Below, in pieces: positions 34,352-44,800 of a DNA stretch of 64,000 bases. The notes below the pieces were generated by a model. It saw only the letters and a list, made by a program, of their open reading frames with translations, did not search any database and was not told the DNA's origin. The position numbers were made by a program, and so were the translations under genes. The DNA lies in NCBI RefSeq assembly GCF_023721835.1, contig NZ_JAMKFE010000022.1, positions 1 to 64,000 on the forward strand, read 5' to 3'. Source of the DNA: Caldimonas mangrovi. GTDB lineage: Bacteria; Pseudomonadota; Gammaproteobacteria; Burkholderiales; Burkholderiaceae_C. Within the stretch, counting starts at the first letter, position 1. Every line of letters starts with the position of its first letter.

Positions 34352-35071
34352 ATGCAACCGACCTACGGTCACGCCGTTTCCGCCCTCGTCAGCGATTTCT
34401 GCGAACGCACCATGCCCGGGCCGTGGGCCGAGCCGGTCAATGTCGTCAGCAGTCTCGCCTTCGTCGTCGGCGGCGCATGGCTGCTGCACGGCATCCTGCG
34501 CACGTCGCCCGGCATCGTCCCTGGTGGCCGCTGGTCGCTGCTGCTGCTGGCTGCGCTGTGCGCATCGATCGGGGTGGGCTCGATGGCGCTGCACCTGACC
34601 GCTTCGAGCTGGGGCGCGACGCTCGACATGCTGGCAATCCGCTGCTTCCTGCTGTGGGTCATCGCCTGCTTCCTGCGCTGGATGCTCGGCTGGAGCTGGC
34701 CGCGGGCGCTGCTCGGCATCCCCGCGTTCTATCTGCTCGCGCAGGCCTGGTTCGAACTGGCGCAGCAGGACGCGCTGTTCGGGCTGCACGCCTACCTGCC
34801 GGCGCTGTGGGCGCTGCTGGCCTGCACGGTGACACTGGGGATGCGTGGAGACCCTGCGTGGCGCAGCTTCGCGCTCGCTGCATTCGGACACGGCGCGAGC
34901 CTGGCGTTCCACCGACTCGACCGCGACCTGTGCGACTGGCTGCCGCTGGGCACGCACTTCCTGTGGCACCTGGTCAATGCAGCCCTGACGTACGGCCTGG
35001 CACGCTGCATCGTGCAGCGTGCATGTGCGCAGCCTTCGCAGCCGGCGGCTGCGCGCGCACCTGCCGCGTAG
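34352..35071 (+). CDS. Ceramidase-like (CREST superfamily) membrane protein
   Basis: A 239-residue protein with about seven hydrophobic segments. DFCERT near residue 17, GSMALHLT near 80, the ATLDMLAI stretch and a C-terminal HFLWHLVNA form the spread Glu/Ser/His/Asp/His set of alkaline-ceramidase-related membrane hydrolases, which bind zinc. In bacteria the substrate is unknown and need not be ceramide. The ATG at 34352 begins the family N-terminus. It is divergent from the small secreted protein and convergent with the decarboxylase-type gene at 35102. Confidence 0.8.
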   Translation: MQPTYGHAVSALVSDFCERTMPGPWAEPVNVVSSLAFVVGGAWLLHGILRTSPGIVPGGRWSLLLLAALCASIGVGSMALHLTASSWGATLDMLAIRCFLLWVIACFLRWMLGWSWPRALLGIPAFYLLAQAWFELAQQDALFGLHAYLPALWALLACTVTLGMRGDPAWRSFALAAFGHGASLAFHRLDRDLCDWLPLGTHFLWHLVNAALTYGLARCIVQRACAQPSQPAAARAPAA

Positions 35072-35101
35072 CCCTTTGCCGTGGCCCGCCCCGACGAAGG
35101 G

Positions 35102-36106
35102 CTACGCCGCCATCGATGCCGTGTTGCGGCTGACGTAAGCCGAGGGCACCGGGACCACCGGCGCAGCCAGGCCCAACCGGCGCCGAAAGTAATCCACCGT
35201 TTCGCTCAACCCGTCCTCCAGCGCCACTGCCGGCTGCCAGCCGCCCAGCAGTTGCTTCGCACGGCCGATGTCGGGGCAGCGCCGCTTGGGATCGTCGGCC
35301 GGCAGCGGCTTGTGCACGAGCCTGGAGTGGCTGCCGGTGAGGCGCAGCACCTGCTCGGCCAGCTCCAGCACCGTGCTCTCGCAGGGGTTGCCCAGGTTCA
35401 GCGGCCCTTCGACACCCGCATCCATCAAGCGAAGGATGCCTTCGATCAGGTCGTCCACGTAGCAGAAGCTGCGCGTCTGCTGGCCTTCTCCGTAGATCGT
35501 GATGTCCTCGCCGCGCAACGCCTGCACGATGAAGTTACTGACCACGCGCCCGTCGCCCGGCTGCATGCGGGGCCCGTAAGTGTTGAAGATGCGGGCGATG
35601 CGCACCGGCACGCCGTACTGGCGGTGGTAGGCGAAACACAGCGTCTCCGCGCAGCGTTTGCCCTCGTCATAGCAGGCCCGTGGCCCGAGGATGTTGACGT
35701 GGCCCCGGTAGCTCTCGACCTGTGGATGCACCTCGGGGTCGCCGTAGATCTCGCTCGTGGACGACTGGAACAGCCTCGCGCCGCAGCGCCGCGCCTGCTC
35801 CAGCATGTTGCGCACGCCGACCGCACTCGACAGGGTGGTATGCACGGGATCGCGCTGATAGTGCTCGGGGCTGGCCGGGCAGGCAAAGTTGAAGATGCCG
35901 TCGGCGTCCAGCGACATGGGGTCGATCACGTCGTGCACCGTCAGCGAGAAGCGGGGGTGCCTGCGCAAGTGCTCGACGTTCGACGGCGAGCCGGTGCAGA
36001 AGTTGTCCAGCACCCGGACGCGGTGACCCGCCTGCACCAGGCGGTCGCACAGGTGACTGCCGAGAAAGCCGGCACCACCGGCGACGATAACGTGTCGAGG
36101 ACCCAT
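35102..36106 (-). CDS. UDP-glucuronate decarboxylase family protein (UDP-xylose synthase-like)
   Basis: A 334-residue extended [18 protein letters not shown] is the NAD loop, [10 protein letters not shown] holds the catalytic Thr/Ser/Glu and [13 protein letters not shown] the Tyr and Lys, a sequence specific to UDP-glucuronate decarboxylases and close dTDP/UDP-sugar epimerases. Product would be UDP-xylose, a sugar donor. ATG 36106 is used; the frame extends only to a TTG. It lies beside a mechanosensitive channel and two GT4 glycosyltransferases, so it may feed an envelope glycan or glycolipid. Confidence 0.87.
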   Translation of the reverse strand: MGPRHVIVAGGAGFLGSHLCDRLVQAGHRVRVLDNFCTGSPSNVEHLRRHPRFSLTVHDVIDPMSLDADGIFNFACPASPEHYQRDPVHTTLSSAVGVRNMLEQARRCGARLFQSSTSEIYGDPEVHPQVESYRGHVNILGPRACYDEGKRCAETLCFAYHRQYGVPVRIARIFNTYGPRMQPGDGRVVSNFIVQALRGEDITIYGEGQQTRSFCYVDDLIEGILRLMDAGVEGPLNLGNPCESTVLELAEQVLRLTGSHSRLVHKPLPADDPKRRCPDIGRAKQLLGGWQPAVALEDGLSETVDYFRRRLGLAAPVVPVPSAYVSRNTASMAA

Positions 36107-36177
36107 GGCAGCTCGCAAGCAAGTGTGGTGTGGTGGAGGCCAGCAAGCGTCATGCCTTCAAGCCGCTTGAAACCGAA

Positions 36178-36996
36178 TCACCCGTTGCGCACCTCGTGCA
36201 TCTTCAACTTGTGGCTGATCGCATAATTCAGCTCACTTTGCAGTTGCTGGCGGGTGCAGCCCGCCGGCTGATACCACACCACCAGTTCGAAACCCAGCGC
36301 ACCGCCCCCCAGCGACAGCAGCAGCACCGATGGCGGCGGCTCCAGCAGCACGCGATCGTTCGACGCCGCGGCCTCCAACAACAGGCTGCGCACCAGGTCG
36401 ACATCCGTGCCCGCCACCACGTTGACCGGCACACGCAGACGCACGGCGCGTTCCAGGTACACCAGGTTGACGACGTTGTCCGTAATGAACCGCTGGTTCG
36501 GCAGCAGGATGGCGACGTTGTCGTTGGTGACCACCGTCGTACGACGGGCGCCGATCTCGTGGACCACTCCTTCGACGCCGGCCACCTCGATGCGGTCGCC
36601 GACCTTGATCGGGCGTTCGAACATCACGATCAACCCCGAGATGAAGTTGCTGAACACGTTCTGCAGCCCGAAGCCGACACCGACACCGAGCGCACCGGCG
36701 ACGACGTTGAACGTGGTCAGGTTGATGCCGGCGTTCTGCAGGATCACCAGCACCCCGACGATCAGCACGACGTAGCGGACGATGGAACCGATGGCCTGAC
36801 GGGTGCCGAGGTCCATCTGGAAGCGCAGCAGCACCCGCACGACCATCCAGTGACGCAGACGCGCGGCAACCCCGACGAGCAGCACCAGCGCCAACGCCAG
36901 CTTCAGCAGAGAACTCAGCGTGAACGCGGTCCCGCCGAACGAGAACAGCCGGACGTCAACACGCTGCAGCACGTCTCGCACAGAGTCCCAATCCAT
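36178..36996 (-). CDS. MscS-family mechanosensitive ion channel
   Basis: A protein of about 272 residues. Three hydrophobic segments precede the family pore helix (NVVAGALGVGVGFGLQNVFSNFISGLIV in homologous form, here GALGVGVGFGLQNVFSNF) and the soluble beta domain with FERPIKVGDRIEV, NQRFITDN. It opens under membrane tension to release solutes. The frame can start at a GTG at 37083, adding 29 residues without a clear ribosome site; I chose ATG 36996. It is divergent from the glycosyltransferase at 37129. Confidence 0.87.
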   Translation of the reverse strand: MDWDSVRDVLQRVDVRLFSFGGTAFTLSSLLKLALALVLLVGVAARLRHWMVVRVLLRFQMDLGTRQAIGSIVRYVVLIVGVLVILQNAGINLTTFNVVAGALGVGVGFGLQNVFSNFISGLIVMFERPIKVGDRIEVAGVEGVVHEIGARRTTVVTNDNVAILLPNQRFITDNVVNLVYLERAVRLRVPVNVVAGTDVDLVRSLLLEAAASNDRVLLEPPPSVLLLSLGGGALGFELVVWYQPAGCTRQQLQSELNYAISHKLKMHEVRNG

Positions 36997-37128
36997 TGCA
37001 AAGGCTTGAAGCTGCGACCCCAGCAGCCCGAGCAGACACCGTGCCGCGGGCGTGTGGCGCACAAGGCGATACAGGACGGGCACATCGCTTGCCGCCTTCG
37101 TGGCTCATCAATGCAAAGGGTTTCTGCA

Positions 37129-38286
37129 GTGCGCATCGCCTACGTCACCGAGACCTATCCGCCGGAGATCAACGGCGTCGCCCTCACCGTGGAACGCGCC
37201 GTACGGCACCTGCGTGCGCGCGGCCACCAGGTCGACCTCGTTCGTCCGCGCCAGCCGGGCGAGAGCATGCGCTGCGACGACGCCGAGTGGCGCAGCTTCG
37301 GTCTGCCACTGCCGATGTACCGCGATCTGCGCTTCGGTCTGGCGTTCGCCCGCACGCTCAAGCGGCGCTGGACCGCGCGGCGCCCGCAGGTCGTACACGT
37401 CGCAACGCCGGGTCCGCTGGCGTGGGCCGCGGTGCGGGCTGCGCAGGCACTCGAGATCCCCCTCACGAGCGATTTCCGCACGAATTTCCATCAATACAGT
37501 CACTATTACGGTCTGGGTTGGTTCGAGCCGGTGGTGTGCGACTACCTACGGCGGCTGCACAACCGCTCGCACCGCACCTTCGTGCCGACGCGTTCGGTGC
37601 GCCGTGAGCTGAACCGCAAGGGCTTCGAGCGGCTCGCGGTGGTCGGCCGCGGCGTCGACGCGCTGCGCTTCTCGCCCGAGCATCGCAGCCGCAGCCTGCG
37701 CACCCAGTGGGGGGCCCGGCGCGAAACGCCGGTGGTGCTCTACGTCGGCCGGCTGGCGGCCGAGAAGAACGTGCCGCTTGCCCTGCGGGCCTTCGAAGCG
37801 ATCCGCACGGCCCATCCCGAGGCACAGATGGTGGTGGTCGGAGACGGCCCGATGCGCCGGCGCTGGCAAGACGACCACCCCACGGTGCGCTTCGTCGGCC
37901 CGCTGCGCGGCGAGGCATTGGCTCAGCACTATGCCTCGGCCGATATCTTCCTGTTCCCCAGCCTGAGCGACACCTTCGGCAACGTCGTGCTGGAAGCGAT
38001 GGCCAGTGGCCTCGCCGTGGTCGCCTACGACACCGGCGCCGCAGGCGAGCACATCGACGACTGCGAAAGCGGCCTGCTGCTGCCGCCGGGCGACGAGGCC
38101 GGTTTTATCGCCGCCGCCTGCTCGCTGGCGTTGCAACAGCCGCGGCTCGGCTGGATGCGCGCGGCCGCGCGCCAGGCCGCCCTGCAGGCGACCTGGGCGG
38201 CCGCGCTGGATCGTTTCGAGGCTCACCTGATGGATGCAGCGCATGCAATGGAAACATCGGACGCCCGGACCGCCTGCCCGGCTTGA
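37129..38286 (+). CDS. GT4-family glycosyltransferase (MgtA/sulfoquinovosyl-diacylglycerol synthase-like)
   Basis: A 385-residue GT-B glycosyltransferase. The N-terminus RIAYVTETYPPEINGVA and TSDFRTNFHQYSHYYG are typical of the bacterial group that includes glycolipid synthases. YVGRLAAEKN and the C-terminal FPSLSDTFGNVVLEAMASG hold the nucleotide-sugar site. I chose the GTG at 37129 (AAAGGG upstream, family-typical start); an ATG at 37111 is the alternative. It overlaps the PAP2 gene by 53 bases, so the two are co-expressed. Confidence 0.88.
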   Translation: MRIAYVTETYPPEINGVALTVERAVRHLRARGHQVDLVRPRQPGESMRCDDAEWRSFGLPLPMYRDLRFGLAFARTLKRRWTARRPQVVHVATPGPLAWAAVRAAQALEIPLTSDFRTNFHQYSHYYGLGWFEPVVCDYLRRLHNRSHRTFVPTRSVRRELNRKGFERLAVVGRGVDALRFSPEHRSRSLRTQWGARRETPVVLYVGRLAAEKNVPLALRAFEAIRTAHPEAQMVVVGDGPMRRRWQDDHPTVRFVGPLRGEALAQHYASADIFLFPSLSDTFGNVVLEAMASGLAVVAYDTGAAGEHIDDCESGLLLPPGDEAGFIAAACSLALQQPRLGWMRAAARQAALQATWAAALDRFEAHLMDAAHAMETSDARTACPA

Positions 38287-38824
38287 TGCAACGCCGCCCC
38301 TGCGCGCCGGCCGCGAGCCCTGGGCGGCGCTCGATCTGCTGTGGACACGGCGGCTGCACCGCGGCGCCGACTACCGGGTGCTGGTGCTGCTGCTCGCGGT
38401 GGTCAGCCGGCTCGGCAACGGCGTGCTGTGGTATGCCGGCATGGCCGTCCTGCCGCTGGTGGCCGGCCCGCGCGGCTGGGCCTGCTCGCTGCGCATGATG
38501 GCGCTGGGACTGCTGAACCTGACGCTCTACCTGCTGCTCAAGCGCTGGGCCTGCCGGCCCCGGCCCTACGTCGCGTGCCAGGACATCCATGCCTGCACCC
38601 GGGCGCTCGACCAGTTCAGCTTCCCGTCCGGCCACACGCTGCACGCGGTGGGCTTCTCGATCGTGCTGATCGAGTACTTTCCGGCCCTGGCTCTGGTGCT
38701 GGTGCCCTTCACGCTGTTGATCGCACTGTCGCGCGTGGTGCTGGGCCTGCACTACCCGAGCGACGTGCTCGCTGGTGCAGGGATCGGCGCGTTGATGGCC
38801 TTCGGCGTGCTCGCGCTGTTCTGA
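38234..38824 (+). CDS. PAP2-family membrane phosphatase
   Basis: A 196-residue integral membrane phosphatase with the three PAP2 motifs: KRWACRPRP near residue 105, FPSGHTLHA near 134 and SRVVLGLHYPSD near 170, giving the catalytic His pair. It would dephosphorylate phosphatidic acid, undecaprenyl pyrophosphate or another lipid phosphate at the outer face of the inner membrane. The start overlaps the glycosyltransferase gene. Its 3' end overlaps the convergent deacetylase gene by 73 bases. Confidence 0.88.
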   Translation: MQRMQWKHRTPGPPARLDATPPLRAGREPWAALDLLWTRRLHRGADYRVLVLLLAVVSRLGNGVLWYAGMAVLPLVAGPRGWACSLRMMALGLLNLTLYLLLKRWACRPRPYVACQDIHACTRALDQFSFPSGHTLHAVGFSIVLIEYFPALALVLVPFTLLIALSRVVLGLHYPSDVLAGAGIGALMAFGVLALF

Positions 38825-39609
38825 AGCGGCGCCTCACAGGCCTGCAGGTAGGCCATCGGCTCGGTCGGCGTGCTGAGACTTTCCTGCCACTCGCGCACGA
38901 AATCGGTCACCGTCTCGGCACGGCGGTATTGCAGTTGCTCGGCCAGCAGGCGCTGCCACGAGCGGCGCAGGTAGGCATGGTCGGCGTCGTGCGGATGCAG
39001 CTCGAAGCGCACCAGCACGCGCCGCTGCAGGCGCCGGCCGCGCATGGCGTTCCAGCACAGCGAGCCGAGGCGGCGCCACGCCGCCCGCGTCGAGTAGACG
39101 ATGCTGGGCGCAAGCAAGGCCTGCCGCCGGGGCAGCGCGTAGATGCAGCGCAGCGTGCTGGTGTACTGCAGCGGCACCGCTTCCAGCGCCGTCCAGGCCT
39201 CGCGGCCCAGCAGCCAGGCCGGCGCGACGAAGCCGTGCAGCGGCCAGCCGTTGGCCTGGAACCAACGCACGCCGGCCACCAGCCGCTGCAGCGCGGCCTC
39301 GCGCGACAAGGCGGCAAACTCGGCTTCGCCGGCCGTGTAGACGCGCCGCTTCAGCAGGTCCAGCGGCCCATGCGGCCGGCCGTCGTCATGGTGGGTGTAG
39401 CCATGCAACGCGAGTTCGTCGCCACATTCATGGCGCTCGGTCAGCAAGGCATCGAACGCCAGGCTGCGTGGCGCGCCGTGATAGCGGGGCACTGCCAGCA
39501 GCGTCAGCGGCACCGGGGCCACCTCGCCGACCGCCTCGATCACGCGCCGGCAGGCCGCCCAAGTGGCCGGCGCCACATCGTGCAGCACGACGCACAACCT
39601 CGGGTCCAT
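38752..39609 (-). CDS. Polysaccharide deacetylase-like protein (DUF2334)
   Basis: A 285-residue protein of the NodB/DUF2334 group. CVVLHDVAPATW contains the His-Asp metal pair near residue 10, and ELALHGYTHHDDG the HXXXH motif. It would remove acetyl groups from a polysaccharide or glycolipid. No signal peptide is seen. ATG 39609 overlaps the stop of the upstream glycosyltransferase (TGATG). The last 24 codons lie antisense to the PAP2 gene. Confidence 0.82.
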   Translation of the reverse strand: MDPRLCVVLHDVAPATWAACRRVIEAVGEVAPVPLTLLAVPRYHGAPRSLAFDALLTERHECGDELALHGYTHHDDGRPHGPLDLLKRRVYTAGEAEFAALSREAALQRLVAGVRWFQANGWPLHGFVAPAWLLGREAWTALEAVPLQYTSTLRCIYALPRRQALLAPSIVYSTRAAWRRLGSLCWNAMRGRRLQRRVLVRFELHPHDADHAYLRRSWQRLLAEQLQYRRAETVTDFVREWQESLSTPTEPMAYLQACEAPLQNSASTPKAINAPIPAPASTSLG

Positions 39610-40754
39610 CACGCCGGCCCGGTCGACAACGGCAACGCCGGCGACAGCGCCTGCTCTGCACGGCGGCCGAGCAGACCCCGGTAGTGCCCCATCAGCTGGG
39701 GCAGCACGCAGTGCCAGTCGAACCGCTCGGCGCGCGCACGGGCGGCCTGCGCTATCGCGTGCCGGTCGCGTGCGAAGCACGCGTCGATCGCCTCGGCAAA
39801 ACTGGACGCATCGCCACGCTCGACGCCGACCCCGACGCTGTCGTCCACCAGTTCGCCCAACCCCTGCACGGCACGCGCCACCAGCGGCAGCCCGCAGGCC
39901 ATGGCCTCCAGCGCCGCCAGACCGAAGGTCTCCTGGTCGCCGGCGTGCACGAAGGCGTCTGCGCTGGCGAGCACGTGGGCGAGCCGCAGGCTGTCATGCT
40001 CGAAGCGGCGCACCATCACACGCGGCCCGGAAGGCGGCGTGGGCCCGGCTCCGAGCGCCAGCAGCACGTAAGGAGGGCCCAGTCGGGCGACCGCCTGACA
40101 CAGCAGATCCAGCCGCTTCTCGGGCGCGAAGCGGCCCACGTAGACCAGCAGGCGCGCATGCGGAGGCAGCGCCAGCGAGGCGCGCCACACCGTGTCTTGG
40201 CGCTTCGGGTGGAACACCTGCGTGTCGACGCCGAGCGGCTGGCGTTCGACCGCGCGCACGCCGGTGTCCAGCAGGCACCGGCGCATCGCCTCGCTCGGCG
40301 CCAGCACGAGGTCGAAGCGGTCGTAGAGCTTTTTCACATAGCTGCGCACGAAACGCCGGGTCCACGGGCCGGCTGCACGGGCGGCCAGGGCCTCCAGGTT
40401 GGAATGGCAGAACGCCACGCTCGGCACGCCCAGCGATTGCGCCGCGTCGAGGACCGACCACGCCAGCCGATAAGGATCGCCGGCCTCGATGATGTCGGGG
40501 CCCAGGCGCCGCAGCGCCTCGGCGCAGGTGCGGCGCGAGAGCGGCACGCGGTATCCCTGCGAAAACGGCAGCGGCACACCCGGCAGCCGCACCATGCGCT
40601 CGCTGTCCGTCACCGGAGCACCGATGGTGTGGCGCCAGTCGGTGTGGCGTTGCAGCCAGAGGCGTTTGGCCTGGAGGTAGCGGCGCACGCCACCGCTCGT
40701 CGCGCTCCAGAACATCGTGACGTCGGCCAGATGCGGCCCGCGGCCGGTGCTCAT
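39609..40754 (-). CDS. GT4-family glycosyltransferase
   Basis: A 381-residue GT-B enzyme. VYVGRFAPEKRLDLL and AGDQETFGLAALEAMACG are the donor-site motifs; FCHSNLEALAAR near residue 130 faces the acceptor. The N-terminus TMFWSATSGGVRRYLQAKR is characteristic of a group found with DUF2334 proteins and PAP2 phosphatases. Translationally coupled to the deacetylase gene. The sugar is unknown. Confidence 0.87.
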   Translation of the reverse strand: MSTGRGPHLADVTMFWSATSGGVRRYLQAKRLWLQRHTDWRHTIGAPVTDSERMVRLPGVPLPFSQGYRVPLSRRTCAEALRRLGPDIIEAGDPYRLAWSVLDAAQSLGVPSVAFCHSNLEALAARAAGPWTRRFVRSYVKKLYDRFDLVLAPSEAMRRCLLDTGVRAVERQPLGVDTQVFHPKRQDTVWRASLALPPHARLLVYVGRFAPEKRLDLLCQAVARLGPPYVLLALGAGPTPPSGPRVMVRRFEHDSLRLAHVLASADAFVHAGDQETFGLAALEAMACGLPLVARAVQGLGELVDDSVGVGVERGDASSFAEAIDACFARDRHAIAQAARARAERFDWHCVLPQLMGHYRGLLGRRAEQALSPALPLSTGPA

Positions 40755-40965
40755 CAGGAGGCCCTCCGGCTTGCAACACGATCGAACTGGTTGTGACGGA
40801 AGGATGACCCACCCGGCAGTCGTTTCATAGCAGATGCCCTCGCAGCGGAGTTGCGCGTCTCGGCCGCGCGCACTCGGTCTGACCACGCTGGCAAACGGCG
40901 TGCCCGTCGAGCGAGGCGCCGGGCACGCTACCTGCCGTATGTACCAGGCCTTCAAGGAAAGCCCG

Positions 40966-41430
40966 ATGGACCCCGCTGCACCGATGCGCCAAGACCAGAT
41001 CGTCACGTTGCTCAACGGTCTGCTCGAAACCTGCCGTGACGGCGAATTCGGCTTCAGCGCCTGCGCGCGACACGTCGGTTCGGCCGAATTGCGCGAGGTC
41101 TTCGCGATGCGCGCTGCCGACTGCCAGCGCGCCGCGCTCGAACTCGGGACCTACGTCGCCGAATACGGCGGCACCCCGGACAGCGGCGGCTCGGCCGCCG
41201 GCGCCCTGCACCGCGGCTGGGTGGAGGTGATCAGCGCGCTGCCCGGCGGCAACGACCACGCCATGCTGCAGGAATGTCAACGCGGCGAGGACGCCGCCTT
41301 CGAACGCTACCGCGACGCGCTCGGCCAGACGCTGCCCGAGGCGCTGCGCATCGTCATCGAAAGGCAGTTCGCCGGCGTGCAGCGCAACCGCGAGCAGATA
41401 CAGGAACTGCGCGCGCGGTACCCGGGTTGA
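40966..41430 (+). CDS. DUF2383/PA2169-type four-helix protein
   Basis: A 154-residue soluble helical protein. LLNGLLETCRDGEFGF and the second-half CQRGEDAAFERYRDAL, ending in helix EIQRN-type repeats, match the ferritin-like DUF2383 fold seen in stress-induced Burkholderiales and Pseudomonas proteins. The ATG at 40966 follows AAGGAAAG. It is divergent from the glycosyltransferase and heads three co-directional genes (to 43330) that look stress-related. Confidence 0.8.
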   Translation: MDPAAPMRQDQIVTLLNGLLETCRDGEFGFSACARHVGSAELREVFAMRAADCQRAALELGTYVAEYGGTPDSGGSAAGALHRGWVEVISALPGGNDHAMLQECQRGEDAAFERYRDALGQTLPEALRIVIERQFAGVQRNREQIQELRARYPG

Positions 41431-41475
41431 GCCGGACACGCCGTACCGGAGGCTGTACTTTTTTCAGGAGATCGC

Positions 41476-42192
41476 ATGCCAGGCTTGAAAGCGACCGGCC
41501 TCGCCCTGCTGGCGGTCAGTGCCCTCGCCGTCAGCGGTTGCAACCGCGAGAACCCACCGTCGACGAATACCCAGGGCCCCCCCGACAGCGCGCCCCAGCC
41601 GGTGCCGACGCCGACCGGCACCACCGGCTCACAGCTCGACAACGCACCGGCCGGCAGCGCTGCCGCGCCCGCCTCCAGCGTTGCGGTCAGCACCAGCGCA
41701 GCGAACCCCAGCGACCTGACGCTGGCCGACCAGAATTTCCTGACCGGTGCCGCGACGGCCGGGCTGCTGGAAGTGGCCGCGGCCCGCGCTGCGGCCCAGA
41801 AGGCCACGCATGCCGGCGTCAAGGCCTACGCCGGCATGCTGCTGAAGGACCATACCGCGACAAACGCCGAGCTGAGGGCGCTCGCCGCGAAGAAGCAACT
41901 GGACCTGCCGGCCGAGATCGGGGCCGGCCAGGCGCCCACGCTCGCAGCCCTGACGAACGCCTCCGGCGCCGCTTTCGACCGCATGTTCGTACAGACCGTC
42001 GTCAGCGCGCACCGCAGCGACATTGCACTGTTCGAGCAGGCCGCGCGCGACGCCCGGGATGCCGATGTCCGTGCCTTCGCCGGCAAGGCGCTGCCGAAGC
42101 TGCGCGAACATCTCTCGGCAGCGCTCAAGCTGCCCGGCGCAAGCGAGGTCGGCACCAACGCGCCGGCCGGCAGCGAGCGCAAAGGCCCTTGA
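41476..42192 (+). CDS. DUF4142 ferritin-like lipoprotein
   Basis: A 238-residue lipoprotein: lipobox AVSGC near residue 22, then a Pro/Ser/Thr-rich linker (to about residue 75) and a DUF4142 four-helix domain starting LADQNFLTGAATAGLLEVAAAR, with YAGMLLKDHTATNAEL as the second conserved helix. DUF4142 proteins are periplasmic and often stress-induced; no biochemical role is established to my knowledge. AGGAG lies eight bases before the ATG. Confidence 0.85.
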   Translation: MPGLKATGLALLAVSALAVSGCNRENPPSTNTQGPPDSAPQPVPTPTGTTGSQLDNAPAGSAAAPASSVAVSTSAANPSDLTLADQNFLTGAATAGLLEVAAARAAAQKATHAGVKAYAGMLLKDHTATNAELRALAAKKQLDLPAEIGAGQAPTLAALTNASGAAFDRMFVQTVVSAHRSDIALFEQAARDARDADVRAFAGKALPKLREHLSAALKLPGASEVGTNAPAGSERKGP

Positions 42193-42199
42193 AGCGACC

Positions 42200-43330
42200 A
42201 TGGGTGCCCTCATCGTTGCGGCGCGGCCCGCCGCCCAGCCTCCCCGCAGCGCCGGCGCTGCCACGCTGCGCGTCTCGGTGCGCCGCGCCGGCAAGGCGCT
42301 GGCCCGGGCCTTGGCGCCCGAGTCGCCGCAACCACTGGTCTACGTCAGCGACGCAATGCCCGGCCTGACGCGCGTGCGCCGCGGCAAGGGTCACGCCTAT
42401 CTCGATGCCGAAGGCCGCCCCGTACGCGACCGCCGCGAGTTGCAGCGCATCCGCCGCCTGGCCATCCCGCCTGCCTATACCGATGTATGGATCTGCCCGC
42501 TGCCGAACGGACACCTGCAGGCCACCGGCCGCGATGCGCGCGGCCGCAAGCAATACCGCTACCACCCGGACTGGCAGGCGCAGCGCGACGCCGACAAGTT
42601 CGACCGCATGCTCGACTTCGGCAGGGCACTGCCGCGCATCCGGGCCCGCATGCGGCGCGATCTCGACACGCCGGGGCTGTCGCGCGAGAAAGTCGTCGCC
42701 GCCGTGGTGTACCTGCTCGACACCACTTTCATACGCGTCGGCAACGACGAATACGCGCGCACCAACGGCTCCTACGGCCTGACCACGCTGCGGAACCGGC
42801 ACGCCGAGATCCGCGGCGCGACCCTGAAGTTGAAGTTCAAGGGCAAGAGCGGCGTCGCGCACGAAGTGGAGGTCAGCGACCGCCGCATCGCCGCCGTCGT
42901 GCGGCGCTGCCAGGACCTTCCAGGTCAGGAACTGTTCCAGTATGTCGGCGACGACGGCGAGGCGCGCTGCATCGGCTCGGCCGACGTGAACGACTATCTG
43001 CGCGCCGCGGCCGATGCCGATTTCACTGCCAAGGACTTTCGTACCTGGCATGCCAGCGTACAGGCACTGGAGCGGCTGGCAGCGCTGAACGCGCCGACCC
43101 TGGGCGAGGCGCGCCGGCTCATCAAGCAGGCGCTGACCGAGGTCTCGGCGAGCCTGGGCAACACCGTGACGGTGTGTCGCAAGTCCTACGTGCACCCGCG
43201 AGTGCTGAGCTGCTTCAGCGACGGTACGCTGGCCGCCGCCCTCGAACGCGAGTCCGAGCCAGCCGGCGCCAAGGTGCCGACCGGCCTGCGGGCGGCCGAA
43301 CGCAGGTTGATGCTTTTCCTGCAGGTGTGA
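42200..43330 (+). CDS. DNA topoisomerase IB
   Basis: A 376-residue type IB topoisomerase of the poxvirus-like bacterial group. The catalytic tyrosine is Tyr330 in CRKSYVHP; arginine/lysine active-site residues are in TFIRVGNDEYARTNGSYG and the LKFKGKSG hairpin, and the His is in FRTWHAS. It relaxes supercoils by transient 3'-phosphotyrosine nicking. The ATG at 42200 is seven bases after the DUF4142 stop. These enzymes are scattered accessory genes in bacteria and not part of core topology control. Confidence 0.92.
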   Translation: MGALIVAARPAAQPPRSAGAATLRVSVRRAGKALARALAPESPQPLVYVSDAMPGLTRVRRGKGHAYLDAEGRPVRDRRELQRIRRLAIPPAYTDVWICPLPNGHLQATGRDARGRKQYRYHPDWQAQRDADKFDRMLDFGRALPRIRARMRRDLDTPGLSREKVVAAVVYLLDTTFIRVGNDEYARTNGSYGLTTLRNRHAEIRGATLKLKFKGKSGVAHEVEVSDRRIAAVVRRCQDLPGQELFQYVGDDGEARCIGSADVNDYLRAAADADFTAKDFRTWHASVQALERLAALNAPTLGEARRLIKQALTEVSASLGNTVTVCRKSYVHPRVLSCFSDGTLAAALERESEPAGAKVPTGLRAAERRLMLFLQV

Positions 43331-43390
43331 CGGTTGTGCGGCCCTGGCGGCGAATTTTCCGCGGGCGGGTTGCGACGCGATAACAATCGA

Positions 43391-43407
43391 TATGCACAAG
43401 ATGCATA
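43391..43407. promoter_or_regulatory. Palindrome upstream of glutamate dehydrogenase
   Basis: TATGCA-caaga-TGCATA is a perfect 6-5-6 inverted repeat 95 bases before the gdhA start, in AT-richer DNA that probably holds the promoter. It is a plausible operator; the regulator is unknown. Confidence 0.4.
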
Positions 43408-43501
43408 GTTTCTGTGGCGCTTCGAGCCTACAGTTCGGGTCACGACACCGTGCTGCTCAAGGCAGCCGGTGTCCACGTATGACCACCGAAAGGAAACGAG
43501 C

Positions 43502-44773
<1,272 letters not shown>

Positions 44774-44800
44774 GCCGCGGCAAAACGCCCTTCGCTTGAA

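Noticed and set aside
36130-38286. Glycosyltransferase read as a 718-residue fusion
   Set aside because: The N-terminal 330 residues of that frame are antisense to the MscS gene; family-typical start is at 37129 (or 37111).
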